15,803 bases of DNA from Chloroflexota bacterium (lineage in GTDB: Bacteria; Chloroflexota; Limnocylindria; Limnocylindrales; CSP1-4), in NCBI GenBank assembly GCA_021786265.1, contig JAJYNP010000355.1:1-15803 (forward strand), read 5' to 3'. Positions 1 to 5,696 of the stretch are shown here, one piece after another. A program made the translations under genes and the position numbers. How positions within the stretch are numbered: the first letter of the stretch is position 1; every line of letters begins with the position of its first letter. The notes under the pieces are model-generated. The model was not told the origin of the DNA. It did not search any database and saw only the letters and a list, made by a program, of their open reading frames with translations.

Positions 1-17
1 CGAAAGGAGCCGGCCCT

Positions 18-221
18 GTGCCCCAGAAGATCATCCTCGATTGCGACCCGGGCCACGACGATGCCATGGCCATCCTGCTCGCCAGCGCGTCCCCGGCGAT
101 CGAGCTGCTGGCGATCACCACCGTGGCAGGCAACCAGACCCTGCCCGAGACGGCCCTGGACGCATCCCGGTTCCTGGACCTGATGGTCGGGGCGGTCGCG
201 AGCTACGGGGGCGATCAGTAG
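18..221 (+). pseudogene. Truncated nucleoside hydrolase (N-terminal fragment)
   Basis: The 67-residue product begins like an inosine/uridine-preferring nucleoside hydrolase, an enzyme that splits the N-glycosidic bond of ribonucleosides in purine and pyrimidine salvage. Visible are the Ca2+/ribose-binding start LDCDPGHDDAMAI (D8, D10, D14, D15) and TTVAGN around residues 34-39. Family members are about 310 residues, so three quarters is missing, including the C-terminal calcium ligand and active-site His. Family resemblance fades after about residue 54, and the stop codon lies inside the tail of the convergent gene at 215-694, which it overlaps by 7 bp. The GTG start at 18 is supported by AAAGGAG at 3-9, spaced 8 bases. 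The fragment cannot be catalytic alone, so I read it as a deletion remnant. An assembly join is the alternative. Confidence 0.75.
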
Positions 222-694
222 ATCCAGGGAAACAGCTTGCGCGTCCGGGCACGATACGCGGGATACCCGGCGTACCGGTCGGCCAGCCATGCCTCCTCCC
301 GGCGCGACTTGAGGTCGAAGAACACGCCGAGCACCACTCCGCCCGCGACCGCGAGCGGCGCTGCCATGGCCAGACCCCAGCCGAACGCGCCGAGCACGAG
401 CCCGCCGTAGATGGGGTGCCGGACCATGCGGTACGCCCCGCGCTCGACCAGTCGTGCGCGCTCCTTGGGCCGTGGAACGGCGGTCAGGTTCTCCCCCAGG
501 TCGACGACGCCTCGCAGGGCAAGCGACCCGCCCGCCGCGATGGACACGATCCCGAGCGCGGCGCCCGCGAGTCTGAGCGCGCCGGTCCACGCGGGGCCCA
601 GCAAACCCGCGCCGAAGATCGCCAGGAAGATGACGCCCTGCAGGGCGACCCAGCCCTCGCCGCGAGGGCCCAGGTCAGGGAGCGTGCGCTGCAT
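215..694 (-). CDS. Isoprenylcysteine carboxyl methyltransferase-like (ICMT/PEMT family) membrane protein
   Basis: A 159-residue protein with hydrophobic segments near residues 16-33, 38-60, 96-112 and 112-127. The family signature is in the C-terminal half: RMVRHPIYGGLVL (residues 89-101), the AdoMet-side RHPxY motif, followed by EEAWLADRYAGYPAYRARTR (133-152) before the end, matching the usual E-x-x-L-x-x-x-Y-x-x-Y pattern. Bacterial members are small integral-membrane methyltransferases whose substrates are mostly unknown, so I do not assign one. The ATG at 694 was chosen over a much longer open frame because the upstream part has no family similarity and a TACCGT hexamer lies 6 bases before it, consistent with leaderless initiation. 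It is divergent from the thioesterase at 826 and convergent with the truncated hydrolase at 18-221. Confidence 0.8.
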   Translation of the reverse strand: MQRTLPDLGPRGEGWVALQGVIFLAIFGAGLLGPAWTGALRLAGAALGIVSIAAGGSLALRGVVDLGENLTAVPRPKERARLVERGAYRMVRHPIYGGLVLGAFGWGLAMAAPLAVAGGVVLGVFFDLKSRREEAWLADRYAGYPAYRARTRKLFPWIY

Positions 695-700
695 CCGCGC

Positions 701-706
701 ACGGTA
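701..706 (-). promoter_or_regulatory. Predicted -10 element of the ICMT-like gene
   Basis: Read on the minus strand, TACCGT lies 6 bases before the ATG at 694, which puts the expected transcription start on or next to the start codon. The best -35 with a 17-base spacer (TGGATG) is weak. The call rests on the repeated arrangement seen at five other starts in this window. Confidence 0.5.
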
Positions 707-753
707 CCCCACGCGGTCCGATCCATCCACCGACCGTGCCTCTGGGCGGCCGC

Positions 754-789
754 GGCCGGGTGCGCGGCCCTGGCCGGGTGCGCGGCCCC
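754..789. repeat. Two-copy 18-bp tandem repeat in the divergent intergenic region
   Basis: Two adjacent 18-base units (754-771 and 772-789) beginning GGCCGGGTGCGCGGCCC differ only in the last base. They lie between the divergent genes at 694 and 826, just upstream of the predicted -10 at 813. Slippage duplication in GC-rich DNA is the simplest explanation. A regulator-binding role cannot be judged from two copies. Confidence 0.8.
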
Positions 790-812
790 GGTCTCTCGAG
801 TGGACCCTCGCG

Positions 813-818
813 TACACT
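813..818 (+). promoter_or_regulatory. Predicted -10 element of the thioesterase gene
   Basis: TACACT lies 7 bases before the ATG at 826, and no purine-rich ribosome site lies between them. This is the layout of a leaderless mRNA. No convincing -35 is visible. Confidence 0.5.
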
Positions 819-825
819 CCGGCCG

Positions 826-1305
826 ATGACCGAGACGGACGCGGCGCCGAGTCTGCAGGAGCGGCTGGCCCCCAGGAGCGTCTGCTACGGCTGTGGCCCG
901 GCCAATGCCGCTGGACTCCACCTCCGCAGCTTCGAGCGGGGCGAGGGGATGGTCGCGGAGTGGCAGCCCGAGCCCCGGTACGAGGCATTCCCCGGGACGC
1001 TAAACGGCGGCATCATCGGCACGCTGCTCGACTGCCACAGCAACTGGGCAGCCGCGTACGCGCTCATGCGGCGGTCCGGCGCCGACCACCTACCGGCGAC
1101 AGTGACAGCCGAGTACACGGTGCGGATGCGACGCCCCACGCCGACCCGGCTCGGCCCGGTACGGCTGCGCGCACAGGTCGTCGAGCTGTCCGCCGATCGC
1201 GCCACGGTCGAGTCGACGATCGAGGCCGGCGGCGAGGTCTGCGTCAGCTTCCGTGGGACCTTCGTCGCCGTGGGACCCGACCACCCCGCCTACCATCGCT
1301 GGTGA
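826..1305 (+). CDS. PaaI-type hotdog-fold thioesterase
   Basis: A 159-residue protein of the hotdog thioesterase superfamily (PaaI/4HBT-like), enzymes that hydrolyse acyl-CoA thioesters. The N-terminal CYGCGPANAAGLHLR (residues 20-34) is typical of a subgroup of small stand-alone thioesterases. NGGIIGTLLDCHSNWAA (60-76) corresponds to the HGG...D helix carrying the catalytic acid, with D69 the candidate and Asn replacing the first His. The strand VTAEYTVRMRRPTP (93-106) fits the end of the central sheet. The acyl substrate cannot be read from sequence. The ATG at 826 was preferred over an upstream in-frame start because the extension is repeat-derived and TACACT sits 7 bases upstream. It stands alone between the divergent ICMT-like gene and the exporter at 1373. 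Confidence 0.8.
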   Translation: MTETDAAPSLQERLAPRSVCYGCGPANAAGLHLRSFERGEGMVAEWQPEPRYEAFPGTLNGGIIGTLLDCHSNWAAAYALMRRSGADHLPATVTAEYTVRMRRPTPTRLGPVRLRAQVVELSADRATVESTIEAGGEVCVSFRGTFVAVGPDHPAYHRW

Positions 1306-1355
1306 GCGCTCGAGCGAGCCGGCATGGTGAGCACCGGCAGGCGAGCGAGCTTCCC

Positions 1356-1363
1356 TATAGAGT
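1356..1363 (+). promoter_or_regulatory. Candidate -10 element for the TauE/DUF1634 pair
   Basis: TATAGAGT is one of few A/T-rich stretches in this window and lies 9 bases before the ATG at 1373. It can be read as TATAGA or, shifted by two, as TAGAGT. No strong ribosome site precedes the ATG (only GCAGG), so the leader is short. The -35 is not recognisable. Confidence 0.45.
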
Positions 1364-1372
1364 TGTGCAGGT

Positions 1373-2215
1373 ATGACGGTATCGAACGATGTCTTGATCT
1401 TCGGAGCCAGTCTGGCCGCGGGCGTCATCGGCGCCCTGGCCGGCGTCGGCGGTGGCATCATCGTCATCCCGGTGCTGACGGTCCTCTTCGGCGTTGACAT
1501 CCGCCAGGCGGTGGGGGCCAGCATCATCTCGGTGATCGCCACCAGCTCGGGGGCCGCGGCCGCGTACGTGCGCGATCGCCTCACCAACATGCGGATTGGC
1601 ATGTTCCTCGAGGTCGCGACCACCTCGGGCGCGGTGATCGGCGCCCTGCTTGCCGCGGTCGTGGCGCAGCAGTTCCTCTACCTGCTGCTCGGCGTGGTGC
1701 TGTTCATGTCGGCGGTGCAGCAGCTGGTGCGCCTGAAGGAGGAGCTGCCGCCGCCGATCGAGCCGACCGGCATCGCGGCCCGCCTCGGGCTCGCGTCGAG
1801 CTACCCGGACGCGGTGCTCGGTCGCGAGGTCGAGTACGAGGCGCGCCGCATCCCGCTCGGCTTCTTCATGATGGGAATCGCCGGCCTGGTCTCGGGACTC
1901 CTTGGGATCGGCTCCGGCGTCCTCAAGGTGCTCGCCATGGACGGCGCGATGCGCCTCCCGATGAAGGTCTCCTCGACGACGAGCAACTTCATGATCGGGG
2001 TGACGGCCGCGGCCTCGGCCGGCATCTACATCGCGCGCGGTGACGTCAACGCGAGCATCGCCGCCCCGGTCGCCCTGGGCGTCCTGGCGGGTGCCCTGGC
2101 GGGCGCGCGCATCCTGGTGCGGCTGTCGAACGCGCGCGTACGCCAGGTGTTCGTGCCCGTCCTCGTCGTGATCGCCGGCGAGATGCTCCTGCGCGGTTTC
2201 GGGTTCGGGCTGTGA
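1373..2215 (+). CDS. TauE/SafE family sulfite/anion exporter
   Basis: A 280-residue inner-membrane protein of the TauE/SafE family (COG0730), which exports sulfite, sulfoacetate or related anions. The fold has two similar halves. The first carries [15 protein letters not shown] (residues 21-35) and the second [20 protein letters not shown] (171-190). Hydrophobic spans lie near residues 5-40, 45-65, 78-118, 162-190, 205-222, 228-248 and 257-275. The middle loop, about residues 120-160, is longer and charged. The start codon overlaps nothing upstream. The stop overlaps the next gene by 4 bases (GTGA), so the two are surely co-translated. The transported anion is unknown; no sulfur-metabolism gene is adjacent to decide it. 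Confidence 0.88.
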   Translation: MTVSNDVLIFGASLAAGVIGALAGVGGGIIVIPVLTVLFGVDIRQAVGASIISVIATSSGAAAAYVRDRLTNMRIGMFLEVATTSGAVIGALLAAVVAQQFLYLLLGVVLFMSAVQQLVRLKEELPPPIEPTGIAARLGLASSYPDAVLGREVEYEARRIPLGFFMMGIAGLVSGLLGIGSGVLKVLAMDGAMRLPMKVSSTTSNFMIGVTAAASAGIYIARGDVNASIAAPVALGVLAGALAGARILVRLSNARVRQVFVPVLVVIAGEMLLRGFGFGL

Positions 2216-2571
2216 ACGCCGAACGCTTTCGCGTCGTGGTGAGCCTGGTGCTGACGGTTGGCGTCTCCATCTCCGCCGCCCTGATCGCGATCGGGTTCGC
2301 GCTTGCCCTCGTCGCGGGCTGGCAGACCTCGCTCGTCGGCGGAGCGGCGGGCACGGGGAGCCTGTCGGACTTCGGGCAGATGGTGAGCGGGCTGGGCGCC
2401 CTGCGCCCCGTGGCGATCACCCAGCTCGGGCTGGGAGTGCTGCTCGCCACGCCGGTCCTGCGGGTGGCGGCCTCGATCGTCGCCTTCGCGCTCGAGCGCG
2501 ATGCACTCTACGTCCTCATCACGACGGTCGTGCTGGCCATCCTCCTCTCGAGCATCGCCTTCATTCGCTAG
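2212..2571 (+). CDS. DUF1634 membrane protein, partner of the TauE/SafE exporter
   Basis: A 119-residue protein with three likely membrane helices (about residues 8-36, 68-92 and 97-117). The stretch [19 protein letters not shown] (79-97) followed by YVLIT is the hallmark of DUF1634. Genes of this family are commonly found beside TauE/SafE exporters, as here, where the GTG start is embedded in the exporter's stop codon (GTGA, 4-base overlap). An accessory or assembly role for the exporter is a reasonable inference, but I know of no biochemical function. A gap of about 300 bases follows. Confidence 0.85.
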   Translation: MNAERFRVVVSLVLTVGVSISAALIAIGFALALVAGWQTSLVGGAAGTGSLSDFGQMVSGLGALRPVAITQLGLGVLLATPVLRVAASIVAFALERDALYVLITTVVLAILLSSIAFIR

Positions 2572-2700
2572 CCGCGCGCCGGCGCGGGCGGTCGGGTAGC
2601 CCGGCAGCTCGTGCAGCACGAACCAGGTGTGGCTCGATCGCTCTCCGATCCGGCAGCAGGCGATGACGTCCCGGTCGGGGGTCATGCAGGTGTTGCGCAT
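2572..2700 (-). pseudogene. Possible small gene or gene remnant, function unknown
   Basis: On the minus strand an ATG at 2700 opens about 43 codons with G or C in nearly every third position, as in the real genes here, including [16 protein letters not shown] and [13 protein letters not shown]. This coding signature stops close to 2572, directly next to the stop codon of the convergent DUF1634 gene. Past that point the frame stays open only as an unbiased shadow antisense to DUF1634 and TauE. A TAG exists one frame away at the same place, so a single indel could have removed the original stop. The peptide has three cysteines (one single, one pair). I do not recognise the family. It is either a truncated gene or a small protein whose true stop was lost. 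Confidence 0.3.
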
Positions 2701-2745
2701 CGGGACGCGAACCTTGCCACGCGGTGGCCGGCGGCACAAGACCCC

Positions 2746-2798
2746 GACAGTCGACCCTGACAGTCGACGTGTGGACGACGGTCGACGCGTGGACCCCC
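2746..2798. repeat. Cluster of short GTCGAC-centred repeats
   Basis: The decamer GACAGTCGAC occurs at 2746-2755 and 2759-2768, a 13-base period. The palindrome GTCGAC occurs at 2750-2755, 2763-2768 and 2781-2786. The last two copies start two degenerate 18-base units (2763-2780 and 2781-2798) sharing GTCGACG(T/C)GTGGAC. The cluster lies in the non-coding gap between two convergent genes. It may be decayed slippage DNA or a small binding-site array. Confidence 0.6.
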
Positions 2799-2873
2799 GG
2801 AGCGTGTCGTTCGGCGCGTGCCGCCCTGCGAGCGCCGCCCGGACGCCCGACCGCCCATCCGCCCGTGAGCCGG

Positions 2874-3479
2874 TCAGTGCCCGCCGATCCCCTCGAGGAG
2901 CATCTCGCCCGCCTCGATGCGGACAGGCAGCCGGTTCTCGGTGGGAGGGAGCGGGCAGGAGAAGTACGGCGAGTACGCGCAGAGCGGGTGATAGGCGAGG
3001 TTGAAGTCGAGCGTGTAGCTCCCGTCGTCCTCGGGCTCCAGGTCCAGGTACCGGCCCGCTCCATAGGTCTCCTGCCCGCTCGTGGCATCGGTGAACGGGA
3101 TGAACAGCGATCCCTCGTCGGAGTCCGCGAAGCCGTAGGCGTGCAGGGCGAGCGGTCGGCCGCCGAGTTCGAAGCGCAGCGTGGCGATCCGGCGGGCCCG
3201 GCGCGGCTGTCCGTCGGAGGTCTGCATCGTGAAGTCGGCCGTGCCCTGCCCGGAATACGGTTCCGCGCGCAGGCCCTCGAACCGGTACCCGAGGCCTGGT
3301 GGGAAGTACCGGAGTCCGTCGAAGTGGGCACGGTCCTGGGGCAGAAGGGGGCTGTCGGCGTCGTGCGCGAACGCCTGGTCCTTCGAGCGCCGGTACTCAC
3401 CGAGCGCCCGAGCATAGACCGTGGCATCGTCCTTCTGGCGCCCGCCCGCAGGCTCGTTTCTGTGCCGATGGTCGTGCAT
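2874..3479 (-). CDS. DUF1684 domain protein
   Basis: A 201-residue, probably cytoplasmic protein. The second half matches DUF1684 closely: [20 protein letters not shown], then [20 protein letters not shown] and [16 protein letters not shown] near the C-terminus, the conserved GRY...DFNxAYxPxCAYs...CPxPPxENxL pattern. The first part has the usual YRRSKDQAF and SPLL...[12 protein letters not shown]. The function of the family is unknown; two conserved cysteines and a His/Tyr-rich core are visible. The ATG at 3479 is preferred to a GTG six bases earlier because TACTCT ends 6 bases before the ATG, as at other leaderless starts here. It is divergent from the MerR-ArsC gene with only 70 bp between the start codons, so both promoters lie beside the MerR operator and shared control is plausible. 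Confidence 0.85.
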   Translation of the reverse strand: MHDHRHRNEPAGGRQKDDATVYARALGEYRRSKDQAFAHDADSPLLPQDRAHFDGLRYFPPGLGYRFEGLRAEPYSGQGTADFTMQTSDGQPRRARRIATLRFELGGRPLALHAYGFADSDEGSLFIPFTDATSGQETYGAGRYLDLEPEDDGSYTLDFNLAYHPLCAYSPYFSCPLPPTENRLPVRIEAGEMLLEGIGGH

Positions 3480-3485
3480 CGGCAC

Positions 3486-3491
3486 AGAGTA
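3486..3491 (-). promoter_or_regulatory. Predicted -10 element of the DUF1684 gene
   Basis: Read on the minus strand, TACTCT lies 6 bases before the ATG at 3479. A 17-base spacer would put the -35 (AACCGG, weak) at 3509-3514, touching the -35 of the opposite promoter and next to the MerR-type operator. Repression or activation of both directions by one regulator is therefore geometrically possible. Confidence 0.5.
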
Positions 3492-3512
3492 CGGTGTCGC
3501 GTCCTCGACCGG

Positions 3513-3543
3513 TTGACCTTCAAGTGGCTGGAAGGTGTACGGT
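3513..3543 (+). promoter_or_regulatory. MerR-type promoter of the merR-arsC fusion gene
   Basis: The -35 TTGACC (3513-3518) and -10 TACGGT (3538-3543) are separated by 19 bases instead of 17, the overlong spacer that defines promoters controlled by MerR-family DNA distortion. The -10 ends 6 bases before the GTG at 3550, so transcription should begin on or next to the start codon. The operator at 3516-3536 fills the spacer. Confidence 0.8.
3516..3536. promoter_or_regulatory. Inverted-repeat operator for the MerR-family regulator
   Basis: The arms ACCTTCAAG (3516-3524) and CTGGAAGGT (3528-3536) are inverted repeats matching at 8 of 9 positions around a 3-base centre. The ACCTT...AAGGT core is typical of MerR-family sites such as those of CueR and ZntR. 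Its place between -35 and -10 of the regulator's own gene indicates autoregulation. Confidence 0.8.
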
Positions 3544-3549
3544 CGACCG

Positions 3550-4377
3550 GTGAAGGTGTCGGAACTCGCGAGAAAGGCCGGCGTAGCGCCGTCAACCGTG
3601 CGGTACTACGAGGCGGCGGGTGCCCTCCCCCCGGCTCCGCGGGGGGACAACGGGTATCGCCGGTACGGCGAGGCGGACCTCGCGAGGCTGCGGCTCCTCG
3701 TCGCGCTTCGGCGCCTCGGCCTGCCGCCGGCTCGAGCCGGACACGTCGCCGCGCTGTGCGTCGAACGGGGAGCGCCCGACGCGACGCTGTCCCCGCTGAT
3801 CGCCGAGCAGCGGGCCGCCGTCGCACGCGGCCGTGCCGATCTCGACCGGCTTGACGCTGAGCTCACCGACCTGGAATCGATCGTCTCCGCTGCCGGTCGC
3901 GCCCGGGCCACACTGGAGGAAGGTGCCATGTCAGATCGCCCCATCCGCGTGCTGTTCGTGTGCACCGGGAACTCCGCGCGCAGCCAGATGGCCGAGGCGA
4001 TGCTCAGGGAATACGGTGGCCCGGACTTCGAGGTCTTCTCGGCAGGCACCGAACCGCGGGGCGTGCACCCCTACGCGGTTCGCGTCCTCGCCGGGATGGG
4101 CATCGACTGGTCGACCGCCCGGTCCAAGTCGGTCACGGAGTTCCTCGACCAGCGGTTCGACTACGTGATCACCGTCTGCGATCGGGCAAGGCAGGTCTGC
4201 CCGGTCTTTCCCGGCGAGCACAACTCCCTGCACTGGGGGCTCGAGGATCCGGCCGAGGCACAGGGCACGGACGGCGAGCGGCTGGCGGCGTTCCAGCGGA
4301 CGCAGGTCGAGCTCTCGAACCGGCTTCGACCGTTCGTCGAGCTTGCCCGTCGGGCGCGGTCGGCCGCCAGGCCCTGA
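3550..4377 (+). CDS. MerR-family regulator fused to a thioredoxin-coupled arsenate reductase (ArsC)
   Basis: A 275-residue two-domain protein. Residues 1-70 are a MerR winged helix-turn-helix: KVSELARKAGVAPSTVRYYE, then GYRRYGEADLARLRLL. Residues 83-117 form the helix that dimerises MerR proteins. Instead of a small metal-binding tail, an entire low-molecular-weight-phosphatase-type ArsC follows from M127: the CX5R loop VCTGNSARS (C138, R144), then C210 and C217 in VITVCDRARQVC. The spacings C138-C210 (72) and C210-C217 (7) equal those of Cys10, Cys82 and Cys89 in staphylococcal ArsC, so the thioredoxin-dependent redox triad is intact. D233 in EDP is the probable general acid. The MerR part has one cysteine (C70), so it lacks the usual multi-Cys metal site. 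The GTG at 3550 is preferred to one at 3535, which lies inside the promoter. No arsenite pump is nearby. Confidence 0.88.
   Translation: MKVSELARKAGVAPSTVRYYEAAGALPPAPRGDNGYRRYGEADLARLRLLVALRRLGLPPARAGHVAALCVERGAPDATLSPLIAEQRAAVARGRADLDRLDAELTDLESIVSAAGRARATLEEGAMSDRPIRVLFVCTGNSARSQMAEAMLREYGGPDFEVFSAGTEPRGVHPYAVRVLAGMGIDWSTARSKSVTEFLDQRFDYVITVCDRARQVCPVFPGEHNSLHWGLEDPAEAQGTDGERLAAFQRTQVELSNRLRPFVELARRARSAARP
3915..3930 (+). promoter_or_regulatory. Internal ribosome-binding site and ATG at the MerR/ArsC junction
   Basis: GGAGGAAGG (3915-3923) lies just before an in-frame ATG at 3928-3930, with 8 bases between the GGAGG core and the ATG. The ATG is exactly where a stand-alone ArsC would begin (MSDRPIRVLFVC). 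This may allow a free ArsC of 149 residues to be made besides the fusion, or it may be the fossil of two once separate genes. Confidence 0.55.
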
Positions 4378-4482
4378 GGGTCCGGCGCGGGGAGCGTCTG
4401 CCGCCACGCGGCCGCCAGGCCTCCGGTTGTCGGTCGTCCGACTGCTCGCCGGACTGCCGCTCGTCGGGCGCGTTGCCTCCGG

Positions 4483-5610
4483 TCAGTCCTCGGCCAGGCG
4501 TGCCCGTCCACGCTCATCCAGCTCCACGAACCCCTCGTCGACGAGCGTCGCGAGGACCTCACGGACCGCGGTATGTCCGTGCGCGCCCCGGTCGCCCTCG
4601 ATCGACGACCAGGCCCCGGAACGCTGCTCGCGGAGCTCGCGCAGCAGCTGCCCGCGGAGCCACCGTCGCGTCTCCGGGAATGGCACCCTGGACCCCTCCC
4701 GCCGTCTGCCGCGAGCAGGACGGCACGCGATCCCGTCGGGATCAGGGGTCGCCGCCGCGGGCCGGGCGTGCCATGCGCACCAGGGTCGCAGAGGGCAGGC
4801 GTCGCAGGAAGGATCGCGCGGATGGCAGACGCCCGCCGCGAGGTCCATCAGGGTGTCCGCAACGTCCCCGGGGTGGGCGGTGGGACCGGGCGCGGGCGTG
4901 CCCGTCGACACCGGCGGTGCCCCGGCCGCAGTGCCGGCCGGGTCGGCAGCGCCAGTGTCGCTGGGCGCATCGGCGGTGTCGGTTGCCGGCGGTGCCCCGG
5001 CGATGGCGTCGCCGAGCGCCTGCATCGCCGCAGGCCGGGCGGTGCCCATCAGCCTGCTCAGCACGCGGCGGACGTTCACGTCGATGGGCATGATCGCCAC
5101 GCCGTGGGCCCGCGCGGCGACCGCGCGGGCCGTGTACGGGCCGACCCCGGGCAGGGCGACCAGCGCGGAGAGGCCGGACGGCACGCGGCCCCCGTGGCGC
5201 TCGACGATGACCCGCGCCGCATCCCTCAATGCCAGCGCGCGCCGGTTGTAGCCCAGGCCGGCCCAGGCCCGCACGACGTCCGCGACCGATGCGCGAGCGA
5301 GGGCATCCGGTGCCGGGAACTGCTCGCAGAACCCCTCTGCCCGGAACAGGGAGCGCTCGATCTGGGTCTGCTGGGACATCACCTCGACGACGAGCACGCG
5401 CCAGGGATCCCGGATCTCCCGACCCGGGAGCGGGCGGCGATGCCCGGCAAACCAGCGCAGGGCGGCGGCACGGAGCTCGGCGGGGTCCCGTGGCTGCGTT
5501 GCGGCGGCGGTCCCGGGCGCCGGCAGCCCCGGCCCGGGTGCGGCGAGGCGCCGGGCGTGCCCGTGCGGTTCGGTGGGCGGCAGCGGGGTGCGGCGGCGCA
5601 GGTGGGGCAC
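4483..5610 (-). CDS. mutY: A/G-specific adenine glycosylase (MutY-type)
   Basis: A 375-residue base-excision repair glycosylase that removes adenine mispaired with 8-oxoguanine. The HhH-GPD core runs from about residue 45 to 200: EVMSQQTQ (catalytic E76), WAGLGYNRRALAL, the hairpin LPGVGPYTARAVA and PIDVNVRRVL with the catalytic Asp D177. The 4Fe-4S loop follows: C262, C269, C272 and C278 in the canonical C-x6-C-x2-C-x5-C spacing. Between core and cluster is an Ala/Pro/Thr-rich insert (about 204-248) not usual in MutY. The C-terminus lacks a clear NUDIX-like domain and instead ends in a short winged-helix-like tail (about 310-375), as in actinobacterial MutY. The first 40 residues are low complexity. 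The GTG start is supported by TACCCT 7 bases upstream. It is convergent with the MerR-ArsC gene. Confidence 0.85.
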   Translation of the reverse strand: MPHLRRRTPLPPTEPHGHARRLAAPGPGLPAPGTAAATQPRDPAELRAAALRWFAGHRRPLPGREIRDPWRVLVVEVMSQQTQIERSLFRAEGFCEQFPAPDALARASVADVVRAWAGLGYNRRALALRDAARVIVERHGGRVPSGLSALVALPGVGPYTARAVAARAHGVAIMPIDVNVRRVLSRLMGTARPAAMQALGDAIAGAPPATDTADAPSDTGAADPAGTAAGAPPVSTGTPAPGPTAHPGDVADTLMDLAAGVCHPRDPSCDACPLRPWCAWHARPAAATPDPDGIACRPARGRRREGSRVPFPETRRWLRGQLLRELREQRSGAWSSIEGDRGAHGHTAVREVLATLVDEGFVELDERGRARLAED

Positions 5611-5617
5611 GTCGGCG

Positions 5618-5623
5618 AGGGTA
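5618..5623 (-). promoter_or_regulatory. Predicted -10 element of mutY
   Basis: Read on the minus strand, TACCCT is followed by CGCCGAC and the GTG start. The same seven bases separate TACCAT from GTG in front of the bkd operon at 11145. A -35 with a 17-base spacer keeps only the GAC of TTGACA. Confidence 0.55.
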
Positions 5624-5696
5624 CCCGTTCCTCGCGATCCGGTCTCCCGGACCCGATGGGTGAGAGGCGAGCGGCGCGGGACCGCCCTGGGGCATC

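Larger units (their letters stand above)
2572..2873. other. 302-bp gap between DUF1634 and DUF1684 genes
   Basis: No complete gene is supported here. It contains the minus-strand remnant at 2572-2700, the GTCGAC repeat cluster at 2746-2798, and about 75 bases of featureless GC-rich sequence up to the DUF1684 stop codon. The flanking genes converge on it, so a terminator would be expected, but I see no strong hairpin followed by a T-run. Confidence 0.6.

Noticed and set aside
2026..2739. The complete 237-codon minus-strand frame running through DUF1634
   Set aside because: Only the first part (to about 2572) has coding-like third positions. The rest is antisense to TauE and DUF1634 without bias, so only a remnant is annotated.
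3535..3552. Upstream GTG at 3535 as the start of the MerR-ArsC protein
   Set aside because: It lies between the -35 and -10 of the gene's own promoter, upstream of the predicted transcription start. The MerR family start aligns with the GTG at 3550.
4435..4470. Possible terminator hairpin between arsC and mutY (CGTCCGAC with GTCGGGCG)
   Set aside because: It needs a wobble pair, has a 20-base loop and no T-run, and such pairs are expected by chance at this GC content.
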